The position numbers and the translations under genes were made by a program. From assembly GCA_029891385.1 (NCBI GenBank), contig CM057232.1, positions 63,053,824 to 63,117,823 of the forward strand: a DNA stretch of 64,000 nt, in the 5' to 3' direction. The stretch comes from Erythroxylum novogranatense. Its lineage: Eukaryota; Streptophyta; Magnoliopsida; Malpighiales; Erythroxylaceae. The notes beneath the pieces are model-generated. The model saw nothing but the letters and a program-made list of their open reading frames with translations. It was not told the DNA's origin and did not search any database. The number at the start of each line of letters is the position of its first letter. Position 1 is the stretch's first letter. This document shows, in pieces, positions 34,827 to 46,038 of this stretch.

Positions 34827-36834
34827 AGTGGTATTTATTGGGGACAGAAAAGCAAGCCTACCTAGAATTGTTTCAGCTCTGACAGCAGAGAAGATGATGA
34901 GGAAAGGATGTGAGGTATTTTTGTCCTATGTGGTAGACACAAGGGTAGATAAAGGGAAGCTAGAAGATATTCCAGTAGTCATGGAATTCTTGGATGTCTT
35001 TCCTGAGGAATTACCAGGACTACCGCCACCTAGAGAAATTGAGTTTTCCATTGAGCTTCTTTCAGGTACTGCACCGATCTCAATTCTGCCTTACCGAATG
35101 GCTTCGGCAGAATTGAAGGAGCTTAAGGAGCAATTGGAAGAGTTGTTGGAGAAAGGGTACGTAAGGTCGAGCTCTTCACCTTGGAGAGCTTCGGTCCTTT
35201 TTTTGAAGAAGAAAGATGGATCGTTGAGGATATGTGTGGATTATACGAAGTTTAATCAGGTCACTGTCAAGAACAGATATCCATTTCCACGCATAGATGA
35301 TTTGTTTGATCAATTGCAGGGGAGAAAAGTCTTCTCCAAGATAGACTTGAGATCGGGTTACCACCAGTTGAGGATAAAGGAGTCTGATGTGCCAAAGACT
35401 GCTTTCAGAACACGGTATGGGCATTTTGAGTTTTTAGTTATGCCCTTCGGATTGACAAATTCCCCTGCAGCCTTTATGGACTTGATGAATAGAGTCTTTA
35501 AGCCTTTCTTGGACCAATTTATCATTGTCTTTATTGATGATATATTGGTTTATTCCAAGAGTGATAAGGAGCACGAAGAGCATTTGGGGATTGCCTTGGA
35601 GACATTGAGGAAAAATGAATTGTATGCAAAATCTGACAAATGTGAATTTTGGCTAAGGGAAGTAGCATTCCTCGGACACGTGATCTCAAAACAAGGAGTG
35701 CATGTGGATCCAAGGAAAATAGAAGCCGTGCTGAAATGGGAAGCACCTAAGAACATAGCAGAAGTAAGGAGTTTCTTGAGTTTAGCTGGATATTATCGGA
35801 GGTTTATGGAGGGCTTTTCCATAATAGCAGCTCTACTTACCAAATTGACGAGGAATAATCAGAAGTTTGTGTGGACAGAGGAGTGTCAAAGCAGTTTTGA
35901 GGAATTGAAGAATAGGCTCACAACTACACCGATCTTGACTTTGCCTTCAGGTAGCAATGGGTATACAGTGTATAGTGATGCCTCAAGGAAAGGATTGGGC
36001 TGTGTATTGATGCAAGGAGATAAAGTCATTGCTTATGCTTCTAGGCAGTTAAAGCCTTGTGTGATGAATTATCCTACGCATGATTTGGAATTAGCTGCCA
36101 TAATCTTTGCATTGAAGATATGGAGACACTACTTATATGGAGTCATTACCAAGGTGTTTACGGATCATAAAAGTCTCAAGTATCTGATGAGCCAGAAAGA
36201 GTTGAATCTGAGACAAAGAAGATGGTTGGAACTATTGAAAGATTATGATTTGATGATAGACTACCACCAGGGGAAAGCTAATGTAGTAGCAGATGCACTA
36301 AGTAGAAAATCGACCATGGCACAGGTGAAGACAGTATATGTTCCTTTGTTGAAGGAATTAGCCAAACTTCGGGTTACTTTGAGACAAGATGAATTTGGGA
36401 GCTTATTGGCTAACTTTAGGGTAAGGCCAGTGTTAAATGAGAAGCTTAAAGAATTGCAGGAACAGGATGAGCATTTGAGTAGGCTCAGAGAAGAGATTAA
36501 AAAGGGTAAACTTTCAGAAATTGAAATAAGAGAAGATGGACTGATGGTGGTAGGAAACAGATTGTGTGTCCCGGACTCATTAGAGTTGAAAGATGAGATA
36601 TTTGATGAGGCACACAATGCTCCCTATGCAATGCATATGGGGAGTACGAGAATGTATAGAGATTTGAAAGAACACTTTTGGTGGAAAGGAATGAATAAGG
36701 ATATTGCAGAGTATGATAGTAGATGCTTAGTGTGTCAGCAAGTTAAGGATGAGCACCAGGCACCTTCAGGCAAGCTTAATCCTTTGTCTATTCTAGAATG
36801 GAAGTGGGAAAAGATCATGATGCAATTTGGGTGA
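34827..36834 (+). pseudogene. pol: Element A reverse transcriptase-RNase H and integrase start
   Basis: Continuous frame of about 669 codons, resuming from the protease at 12396. Linker ([20 protein letters not shown]), RT ([57 protein letters not shown], catalytic [11 protein letters not shown]), RNase H ([57 protein letters not shown]) and the integrase zinc finger (H..MH..CLVC). It is the best kept pol of this window. It stops at 36832-36834 because of a small deletion around 36815 that removes the start of the integrase core. Upstream neighbours are the nested B and the A protease. Confidence 0.95.
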
Positions 36835-37901
36835 TTGTGGATAGGCTAACCAAATCAGCACATTTCTTGCCAATTAAGTAGATAGATTCCTTGAATGCTT
36901 TGCCCAAGAAATACATAGATGAAATAGTCAAGCTTCATGGGATTCAGAGTTCTATAGTTTCTGATAGAGATCCAAGGTTCACCTCCAGGTTATGGGAAAG
37001 CTTACAGGAGGCTTTGGGAACTAAGTTGCACTTTAGTACGACTTTCCATCCACAGACTGATGGACAATCGGAGAGGACAATACGGACTCTAGAGGCAATG
37101 TTAAGAGCTTGTGTTATGGATTTTAAAGGTTCATGGGATGATCATTTGCCTTTAATTGAGTTTTCTTATAACAATTTCTGTCACTCGGGAATTTAAATGG
37201 CACCTTATGAATCTTTGTATGATAGAAGGTGCAAGACTCCTATTTATTGGGATGAGGAAAGTGAAAGGAGACTTGTAGAGCCTGAGTTAGTGCAAGTTAC
37301 AGTTGATAAGATAAAATTAGTGAAGCAGATAATTAAAGCAGCTCAAGACAGAATGAAGATTTATGAGGATGCACATAGAAGGGAAATGGAATTTGAAGTT
37401 GGAGATAAAGTGTTCCTTAGAGCTTCTCCATGGAAGGGAGTGTTGAGATTTGGTAAGAAGGGTAAGCTTAGTCCGAGGTATATAGGCCCGTATGAGATTA
37501 TTAAGAAGATTGGGCCTTGGGCCTATAAGTTAGCCTTGCCACCAGAATTATCTAAGATTCTCAATGTCTTCCATGTATCGATGTTGAGAAGGTATCGATC
37601 TGATCCATCACATATAGTTCAACCTTCAGAGGTTCAGTTAAGGGAGGATTTAACTTATGAAGAGCAACCGGTGGAAATTTTGGACTCGAAGGAAAAGGTT
37701 TTGAGAAACAAGACAATGAAACTGGTTAAATTTTTATGGAAGAATCATTCGACAGAGGAGGGTACATGGGAGCCTTTGGAAGCAATGAAGGAGAGGTATC
37801 CGCATCTCTTTAATAACTCAGGTAAGAATTTCGAGGACGAAATTCATTTAAAGAGGGGAGAAATGTTGGACCCCGAATTTTTTATTACTTTATTGTATTA
37901 A
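36835..37901 (+). pseudogene. pol: Element A integrase core, C-terminal domain and chromodomain
   Basis: Second frame of pol. It begins [20 protein letters not shown] then TAG (36879-36881), [39 protein letters not shown], then TAA at 37194-37196. Then the GPY/F-type C-terminal domain (EVGDKVFLRASPWKG, SPRYIGPYEIIKKIGPWAY) and a chromodomain at about 37677-37830 (YEEQPVEILDSKEKVLRNK, VKFLWKNHS, TWEPLEAM). Chromodomains of this kind direct chromovirus insertion to marked chromatin (family knowledge). The last 13 codons overlap the LTR start at 37864. Confidence 0.94.
37849..37863 (+). promoter_or_regulatory. Polypurine tract of element A
   Basis: TAAAGAGGGGAGAAA directly before the 3' LTR. 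Confidence 0.87.
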
Positions 37902-38519
37902 GCATGATTTACTTTATTTTGAGGTCTTGTTAGATTTATTATTTTGTAGTAATTAGCATGTCAATGTTAGGAGGAATTATTGTTAGAATTGATGGAATTA
38001 AGGTATAAATGTAGTAAGAATGCATGAGGGGTAATTTTGGTAGATCACTTAAACCTTGAAGTTATAAGGCATAAGTGGAAGGGCATAAGGGTCATTTTAA
38101 GAGTTTTAAGGGTGTAAATTAGAAGAAGAAGTGATTTTGTCTTATATGAGAAGAGAGTGTCGTGGGTGTGAGGAGGAAAGAAGAAGGGAAGAAAGCCAAG
38201 CTAGGGTTTTGGAGAAATTGAAGAATTTGAAGCTTCTCCAAGTAAGTATAAGCATTAATTGGATGAATGAACCTTATTTAGTGATAGTTAGAAGTGAAAA
38301 TAAGGTTGAATGTGTGTAGGGAGTTATTGTGGAATGGTGTACAAGAATGTTGTAATCTTTTAGGGTTCATGATTTTGTTGTGTTTGTGGCTAATTTTGGG
38401 TTGGTATGAGCTTAGAAATGAAGTAGGAATAATGGTTTAGGGTTAAGATGAATTATATTTGAATTATGGGAGGTATATGATTAAAGAATGTGGAAAAAAC
38501 AGGTTTTCAGGTGATTTTG

Positions 38520-38610
38520 GGCTCGCATGTCACGATGTGCCCATGCGCACGTCGTGACACCCGCCAGCTTCCTCATCGCGGCAAGCTCCAACATTTTCGT
38601 CGCGGCAAAA
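38520..38610. repeat. CG-rich island in A 3' LTR
   Basis: GCTCGCATGTCACGATGTGC, GCACGTCGTGACACC, TCATCGCGGC and TCGTCGCGGC. It is homologous to 155-235 but with the 16-bp palindrome decayed and a different set of following words; the tail at 38646-38712 is well conserved. Confidence 0.8.
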
Positions 38611-39904
38611 TCCTGTTTTCCTGCACAGACATATTTTGGTATTTTGGGCATAACTTTTGCTGTAAATGTCCAAATGAGGTTATTTTTGATTCGTTGTAAA
38701 CTAGAGACATAGGGATACAAGTTTTTATGAAGAAAGGAAGTTTTGAATCAGTATTTAAAGATCTAAAATTTTGGATGGAAGTCAAGTATAGATTATAGTG
38801 CTAACACTTTTGATTTTCAAAGCTTTATGAATTTCCTTTGAATATTTTTTGAATGAGAGCTTGGTTTGTTATAGGAAAGCAAGCAGACCTAATCCAATCG
38901 CAAGAGGAAAGAGAACATTGAACTTGGATTATCAAGCGATATTTGGCGCGTAATATATTTATAGTTGTTGTGTTTGGGCAAATTGTCTTGCTTGCTTGCA
39001 TGTGTGTGTGACATTGCTTGTTTTGAATTATGGAAATTGTTGAAAATGCATTGTAATTGTGATCATGTATTGCCTTGAAAAATATCACGTAATTTTGTAT
39101 GAATGAAAAGATGAGGAAGCATGATGAGCATGAAAAGTATGAAAGCATTTGATAAAATGTTTTGAGCATGAAATGAATATGTTCTTTGTTTGGGAAAGAG
39201 AGTAATGTTTCGTTAGTCACGTGCACGTCTACATATGGCCTTCTCCCGGCTGCCTGCTTGAAGCCACGAGATCCTGAGAAATCAGACTCATTTTGTTCAT
39301 GGTATAAACTTCGGTTTATCCGTTTTATTCCACGGAACTCTCGAGCCATTTGTTGTGCATTTCATTATTGATTTGTTAGGCATGATGCATAATTAATTGT
39401 TATGTGGTGATAAAGAAATTACATGACATATTATTTATGATGACATTTTGGTAGCCATAAGATTGTGATTAAATTGTTAAGTATTGAATTGCTATATATT
39501 TATGTTTATATATGCTTGAGTGTGTGCCTCGTTGCCAATGGCTATAAATGTATAAGCCACTGAGCTTCGCAGCTCACCCCATTACCTTCCACTCTTCAGG
39601 TGCGACTCAAGACAACAGTTGACCCTTGCAAGGCATCGAAAACTCCAAGATAGTTAGAAGCTTTTGTACTAAGTTAGTGATTTTGGCTAGTTTTTCAAGC
39701 ATATCAACATTGAGCATCCTTATTTATTTTATTTTAAGCTTTGATATGTATTGTGTTATGTTAGCAAAGTTTGTTCAATCTCTTTGAATTGTAATGACAT
39801 GAAGAATTGAAGTTCCTTTTGTATATGAGTGTGTTTAACTTTTAATTAAAATGAATGTGCATGTGTTAGTACGGATTTCTAAATGTTGGGAGTCGGGTTT
39901 CGTA

Positions 39905-40010
39905 AATTTGGGAGTTTGTCGCGGCGTCACCATGAGAATTCGTCGCGGTGAAGCCAAAGTTCAGTCGCGGCGAACCCTCTCCTGCGAGGCATCCGCCGTG
40001 GTGAACCTGC
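39905..40010. repeat. Second CG-rich island in A 3' LTR
   Basis: GTCGCGGCGTCACC, TCGTCGCGGTGAAG, AGTCGCGGCGAACC and CCGCCGTGGTGAACC in about 100 bp. Confidence 0.78.
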
Positions 40011-40114
40011 CATTTTTTTGCCACTGCTGATCCTTTAAACTTGAATATTTTCGATCCTTACTCGACGATCCCAATTAGTCGCCTCGGAATAGGAAGCAAG
40101 ACCCGAACCCAGCA

Positions 40115-41137
40115 AACTGTCTTTGATGAAACTCTGTTTAACAAATAAACAGTTGTCTCGAGTGCATATACCCAAAAGGATTTTGGGAAATTTGGAAATC
40201 CCATCATTGACCGTACTAGGTCCAACAAGATTCGATTTCTCCTTTCGGCCACACATTATGCTGTGGTGTGTAAGGTGGAGTCCATTGAGATAAAATCCCA
40301 TTATCTTTGAGATAATCTAAAAATTCTTAGTCTAAGTATTCCCCAGCTCGATCGGATCGTAGTGTCTTTATACCTTTCCCAAGTTGGTTTTCTACTTCAT
40401 TTCTGAATTGTTTGAACTTTTCAAATGCTTCAGATTTGTATCTCATCAGATACAAATACCCATATCGAGAATAATCATCAATAAAGGTAATGAAGTAAAG
40501 AAAACCACTTCTAGCATGGATGGACATCAGACCATATACATCTGAATGTATTAGGTGTAATAATCCAGTCGCTCATTCACCCTTTCCCTTAAAGGGTAAC
40601 TTAGTCATCTTGCCTAATAAACAAGATTCACACATGTCATATGATTCATAATCAAATGATCCTAAACTACCACTCTTGTGGAGCTTAGCTATGCGTCTCT
40701 CATTTATATGGATAAGGTGACAATGTCATAAGTAAGTTGAATTTAAATTATCTTGTTTATGTCTTTTCGTGTCATGAGATTCATAATTAGATGTGACATA
40801 TCTAATATGCAAATTCCATTGCATAATGTACCAGTACCATAAAGCATTCCATTCAAATTAATAGAATAACCATTGCTATTGAAATTCAAATGGAAACCAG
40901 CTTTAATTAAACAAGAAACAAACAATATGTTCTTTGTTAAAACATGTACAAAATAGCAATTATCCAGTTTAATTACAAGCCCACTAGGGAGTGACAAAAA
41001 ATAAGTGCCTACGGCTAATGCAACAACTCTTGTTCCATTGCCCACACGTAGGTCCAGTTCTCCCTTTATGAGTTGTCTATTGTCCCTGAGGCCCTGCATA
41101 TCATTACATATGTGTGAGCCACATCCAGTATCTAATA
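40115..41137 (-). pseudogene. pol: Element C protease-integrase, cut by A and D
   Basis: From 41099 down: LRDNRQLIKGELDLRVGNGT and the domain between protease and integrase; then in other frames the integrase zinc region (CESCLLGKMTKLPFKGKGE), then RSGFLYFITFIDDYSRYGYL (40527-40327, first Asp region), LRSDRAGEYLD (second Asp), and ERRNRILLDLVRSMMGF (Glu region) ending at NRVSSKTV, where A begins. A stop follows GEYLD and frameshifts separate the pieces. The protease DTG part sits at the D insertion (minus 41137 / 45144). Non-functional. Confidence 0.88.
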
Positions 41138-42136
41138 TGTTGGGACCCGATTTGGGAACCGGACCCCAACCAGAAAAATGAAATCAAATATTGAAAACGA
41201 ATCGAATTCTTAATGAGCCATAGACAAATCCGAAAGGCTCGGATTTACAAAATTTCAAAAAAAAAAGAAACAAAACGGATCATTCAACCACAAATGTTGG
41301 ATCCCGTTTCCGGAACCCAACCTCAAAATCATAAATCGAACACATGTACAAAACATGAGCAAACTTATACTTGGCAAAAGCGAAAGAGATCGAAAGCGAA
41401 ACGAATTGGCTCGGAATCAAAGCAATCATATCGCTGAAGGACAAAACCTTAACTCCGACATCCGAAAACAAATATTTTGGAAAACATCGCATTGAAAACC
41501 ATAAGACTAGACCAATCTGAAATCGGTATAAATTTTTTTCTTTCATTTCTTTCATGTTTATTCCTTTCATATGTTATTCCATCTCTTTCAAACTTATTCA
41601 TCATATACAATTCGAAACTTAATTTTCCTCAATCAAAACTCAATTCATAATATTCTTCATAATCATGCAATATCTCAATCTCATCTTTAACAAATCTTAT
41701 TCTTATTCTTATTCTTTCTCTGCCAAAATACACTTAATACACATATCTATATACCCACAAATCATACACAAATAGCTCTTCAATATTCCCAATTAATCAA
41801 CATCATCGGACCTCCTATCCGGAATCCAAACGCAATCTATCATAATCATTACATAAACTATAATTCACTTTTCCATTCTATATACAAATCCATAATTCAA
41901 TTTATGATATACATGCTTACAAAATCTTAATGGCATTCCAAGCCATGTTACAACATCAATATAAAAATCCAAAATGCACAAAATACAAAAATCCTAATAA
42001 TGCTCAACATGTTGAAGATCTAAATCTTACAACAATTTAACTTAAAAGCCAATCATATATGTAGCGAACGGACGTCTAAACTTTCTTTCATCCGATCTCC
42101 ATCTTGATACCTGGAGATGGGGATGAAAGGGGGGGT

Positions 42137-42150
42137 GAGCTTAACAGCTC
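42137..42150 (-). promoter_or_regulatory. Conserved LTR stem-loop in D
   Basis: Sense GAGCT-GTTA-AGCTC followed by ACCCCC. TATAAAC lies just upstream in sense (plus 42161-42167), as TATAAAT does in A. The loop differs completely from A while the stem is kept. Confidence 0.55.
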
Positions 42151-43319
42151 GTGGATACACGTTTATAATAAAGATAAGCAAAAACCTTGAAAACAGTTCA
42201 CTTATCTTAGAAAACTTTCATGGAGTTTATAAAACACATGTTTTCTAGGCTTTTAGCCAAAATCCATCAGTTACAAATCATGAATGCATCAAACTTGATC
42301 AAACATAACATGAGCACATAACACATCAGAATGGTTTGGGTAAGTCCAAATTCATGACGCACTATACAATTCCATCGAAATGGTTCTGTGTAGTCGTAGT
42401 TTCTTGAGGGAGTCCTTGAAGGAGCTCCGTGCCACTAGCGGACAGGCGGGAGAAGCCTATTCTTGGGTCAACGTGCACGTGACAGTTCTTGAGGGACTAT
42501 CACAAACTCACATAAGACATAGATTTCAAAATCTTGTAGCTTGTTGCCCAAAATGGCACTTTTCTTGAGAACTTGCTTATTATATGCTTGATGTATATCT
42601 TGAAAACCATTCTTGAAAACATGATTTCATAAACATGCATCTTTTTCAAAATATCACTCAAATCATGTAACAAACATATAGCATATTTCACAAGTCATTC
42701 ATAAATAATAATGCAGCACTTATGATGCAAATGAAATCAGAAAACTTCTTTGATTTGAAGAAAACAGTAGTAGCTTATTTAAATTATAAACATCTACCCA
42801 CCTGAATCCCTTGCTTGGATACATGCTTAAAATATGCCTCTCCTCTTGATCCTCTTGCCTTATTTGATTCTCTTTATCAAAATGTAAAAATCCCATTCAA
42901 TAGGAATACAAATTTGAGGACCCATAAATTCTAAAAACTCAAACTCCTCCAAAAGTCCAAACATTCGGATCAATTTTCCATGATCACTCTGATCAAGTGA
43001 ATGACAAAATCTGATAATATTATCTTCTATAAAATGTTTCCCATTGTCTTAAGTTTCTAATGACTCCAAAATCATTCAATTTGGTTCAGAAATCCGACAA
43101 TTATACTCCAAACATGTTGTGACTATCCTTATGTTGAAACAAGAATCTATACTCAACTTCTGACCAAAATTTAAGATCTTTAAAAACTTATTAAAAACTT
43201 CCTTTTTATAAAACTTGTATAACTTTGTCTCTAGTTTACAACGAATCAAAAATCACCTCGATTGGACATCTACATCAAAAGTTATGGCAAAAATACAATA
43301 ACATGTCTGTGTAAGAACA

Positions 43320-43470
43320 TGACCTCTCGCCGCGGCGAAACCCAGGAGCTCACCTCGGCGAAGGCGCTCGTGCACGTCGCGATGTGGGCACTCGTTCACA
43401 CCGCAATGTGGGCGCTTGCGCGCGTAGCGATGTGGGCGCCTGCACGCGTCATGACGTGCGTGTCCAAAAG
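43320..43470. repeat. CG-rich island in D
   Basis: CTCGCCGCGGCGAAACC, TCGGCGAAGGCGCTCG, GCACGTCGCGATGTGGGC and three further GATGTGGGCGC-type repeats. In sense the tail TGGCATAACTTTTGATGTAG-like follows (plus 43217-43290). Confidence 0.82.
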
Positions 43471-45143
43471 CCTCCCGAAAACTTGATTTTTCGACATTCT
43501 TTGTCTACATTCTTCCCTTATGTTAAAAATAACTCATCTTAACCATAAATCATCATTCCTACTTCATTTCTAACTCATTCTAACCCCAAAATCATCCACA
43601 AACAACATAATCATTAACCCTAAAACCAAACATATGCTTTAACTCATTCTACAACTTCTAACACATAATCCTCTCTTAACTGACATCAAAAAATGTTTCA
43701 TTCATCTAATCAAGAGGAATGATGCTTATACTTACTTGATTTGGCTTCCATTTCTTCAAAATCTTCAAAGATCTCCAAACCCTAGCTTTCTCTTCTTCTC
43801 TTCTTCTTCTTTTCCTTCCCATTCTCAAATTTATTCTTCTAATTCATACTCTTAATGAGTGGGGAATGTCCATTTTGCCCTCCAATATAAGCCTTATAAC
43901 TCTTAGACTTAAGTGTCATGCCCAAAATGCCCTTATATAATCTTATTACTTTAATACTTCAATTCAGAAATTGAAAATCTTAAAGACTGAATTGAAATTC
44001 GATTCCTTCAGATAACTTGTAGTCCCATGTCTCTAATTTATTTAGAAACAATAATCAACTTAATTGGATCTCTACATATCAATATATCATCAAAATACCT
44101 AAACATGTTCAGAAAAAATGTCCAACTCAAACTCTGTAATCAATCCTCTCACTTTGATTCAATCAATCTTTTTCAAATTAATCTTAAAAATCCACATTTT
44201 TCATGGATAGATAAGGGATGTCTTAGGAATCCAATGCTTCAAAAATTGGATCAATCGGATGTCGGACGGAAAAGTTAGAAGAAAAAGAACGGGCAAGGGT
44301 CATATCACCCTAAACAGTAACATCAACTTGTAAAAATCTTAACTTCCTATTCCATGGTCCAAAAACTCCATACTTTACATTAATGGAAAGATCAAAACAT
44401 AATCTAAAACTTTCATGAAGCACTTAAAGGCAATTTCAACCTCTAACTAGGTCAATTTTTCAATCAAAATTTCTGCCAAATATGTGTCATCCTAAAACAC
44501 ATCCAAACTTTATAATTTCATATCTTCCAATTCTCACATCCACAAATGACATATAATACATCATTGAAAAGCTAGGAAAATCTTCTATGACTTTCATATA
44601 GATCACTTAACTCAATGCAAACCAAAGCAGTACATAATTTGCCTCAAATCACAGTACACCTAAGTGTACACTTATGGACATTTTTACAAAACAAAACAAA
44701 ATAATACTTAACTTTGACTGATCATAACTTTCACTCTCGATATTGAAAAATATCAAACTTTATGGCGATAGAAAGCTCTCAACAGAAACTACAAGTTTCA
44801 TAAAGATCATTTTCTCAAATTCTGCCTAAATCAAAAAGTCAACTCTCTACTCCAAAAGTCAAACTTTCTCAATTCTTCATATCCTCACACTTTTTCTCTT
44901 TATTTCTTGATTTTTAACTTCCATTTAAAACAATGTATTCACTATCAATTTCATTTAAACTCAAAAACACACTTTAGACCATAATTAATCATAATCATTA
45001 ATAACCAATCATAATCTCATATAACAATTCATATTCTTGAGTCTTCTTTTTCTTTGTACACAAATAAGTCACCATAAGTTTCCTCATTTAATGCCACTTT
45101 ATAATTAAAAATTTTCAAGAAAAATTCGGGGTCCAACATAATA

Positions 45144-46038
45144 CCCATATGTTATGATCAGAAACAGTATTAACTTCAATGACAAACATACCTGAAGGAG
45201 CCGGGGCATCTGATGCCTACTTCTTCTTTAAGGACTCTAGATAGACTTTACAATTGCGCCTTCAGTGGCCAGTCTTGCCACAATGGAAGTAAGTTCCTTT
45301 TGGTGCAGTTTCTTTTTAGTTGCACTTCCTTTTGGTTTCTTAACCTTTTTCTTCTTTAGGTACCTTTTTCTTCTTTAGGTTCTTTTTCCTTGAACCAGAA
45401 GAAGAAGAGTCCACCACTAGCACTAGCTTGCTATCCTTCTTGATAGATTGCTCTACTGTCTTGAGCAGATTGATCAACTCAGGGATTGTCGAGGATATTT
45501 GGTTCATCCGATAGTTTAACACAAACTGTGAATAACTATCAGACAATCCAACCAAAATTAAGTCAACACTTAATTCATAATCTATAACAAAACCCAAGAT
45601 GGTCAACCTCTCAGTATACCCATTCATCTTCAGTGCATACTGCACTGAAGATGTCCCCGGAGTCATCTTAGTCATGAAGAGCAGCCTTGAGGTCTTGAAC
45701 CTTTCAGACCGAGCTTGCTCATAAAAAAGCTCTCTAAGATGAAACACTATAGTATTAGCATCTATAGACTCATGTTGCTTCTGCAGCTCTGGTGACATGG
45801 AGGCTAGCATAATACAAGTAGCCAAGTCACTATCCTTGAGATGCTTACGATATGCTTTCTGAACCTCATCAGAAGCATCAACAACAGGTGGATCAAGAAG
45901 TGAAACATCTAGGACATAGCCTAATTCCTCATATCTGAGAACAATTCTCAGATTTCTCAGCCAATGAAGAAAGTTGGGTCCAGTTAATTTATTAGACTCC
46001 ATAGGTGAGCACAAATTCACACTAGAGGACATCTTCAA
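45144..46038 (-). pseudogene. gag: Element C gag (copia type)
   Basis: 46038-45340 is open for 232 codons: PNFLHWLRNLRIVLRYEELG at the N-terminus, MLASMSPELQKQHE, RSERFKTSRLLFMTKM, YALKMNGYTERLTILGFVID and GLSDSYSQFVLNYRM, then a Ser- and Lys-rich linker. Likely start at 46032 (MSSSVNLCSPMESNKLTGPN) since the codons before it are not conserved. The frame is lost after KKKKVPKEEKG by a repeat-like duplication of a CTTTTTCTTCTTTAGGTAC word at 45345-45385, and zinc-knuckle remnants (CHCGKTGH-like) continue to about 45240. UBN2 family, RNA-binding particle protein. Confidence 0.88.

Larger units (their letters stand above)
1..40114 (+). mobile_element. Element A: Ty3/gypsy chromovirus, left-truncated by the window, split by nested N and B
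   Basis: A plus-strand LTR retrotransposon. The 5' LTR is cut by the window edge (ends 1759), followed by a tRNA-Met primer site, gag, protease, RT-RNase H, integrase with a chromodomain, a purine tract and a complete 3' LTR (37864-40114). Removing N (2232-11013) and B (12397-34821), each with one TSD copy, rejoins the gag and the protease/RT reading frames exactly, so the pieces are one element. Domain order PR-RT-RH-IN and the chromodomain place it among chromoviruses; the long LTRs and protein wording resemble the Tekay/Del group (inference). It lies inside copia C: the sequence right of 40114 is C integrase, with AACTG as presumed TSD whose partner is outside the window. Confidence 0.93.
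37864..40114 (+). repeat. Element A 3' LTR (2251 bp)
   Basis: Starts TGTTGGACCCCG and ends AACCCAGCA. Matches 1-1759 from 38367 onward. A short AACTTCGGTTTATCCG stretch near 39307 is absent from the 5' copy. The conserved stem-loop GAGCT-TCGC-AGCTC is at 39562-39575 with TATAAAT 19 bp upstream. CG-rich islands lie at about 38520-38610 and 39905-40010. Confidence 0.94.
41138..45138 (-). repeat. Element D: solo LTR of a gypsy element related to A
   Basis: TSD TAATA at 41133-41137 and 45139-45143. Sense start TGTTGGACCCCGAATTTTT as in A, sense end CGGGTCCCAACA. It shares with A the CG island (43320-43470), the tail, the CACGTGCACGTTGACC / TTCTCCCGCC block (about 42410-42485) and the stem-loop GAGCT-GTTA-AGCTC (42137-42150). 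There is no primer site, purine tract or coding sequence inside, so it is most simply an LTR left by recombination between two LTRs. At 4.0 kb it is long for an LTR of this type. Confidence 0.85.

Noticed and set aside
34828..37901. The A pol region read as a separate element from the gag at 11019-12020.
   Set aside because: Removing B and one TSD rejoins the protease and RT frames at the codon level (ends at 12396, resumes at 34827).
43262..43486. Repetitive protein-like reading over the D island (repeats of ALVHVAMWA type).
   Set aside because: It is a translation of the CG-rich DNA repeat; frame and direction are not kept in the islands of A, B or F.
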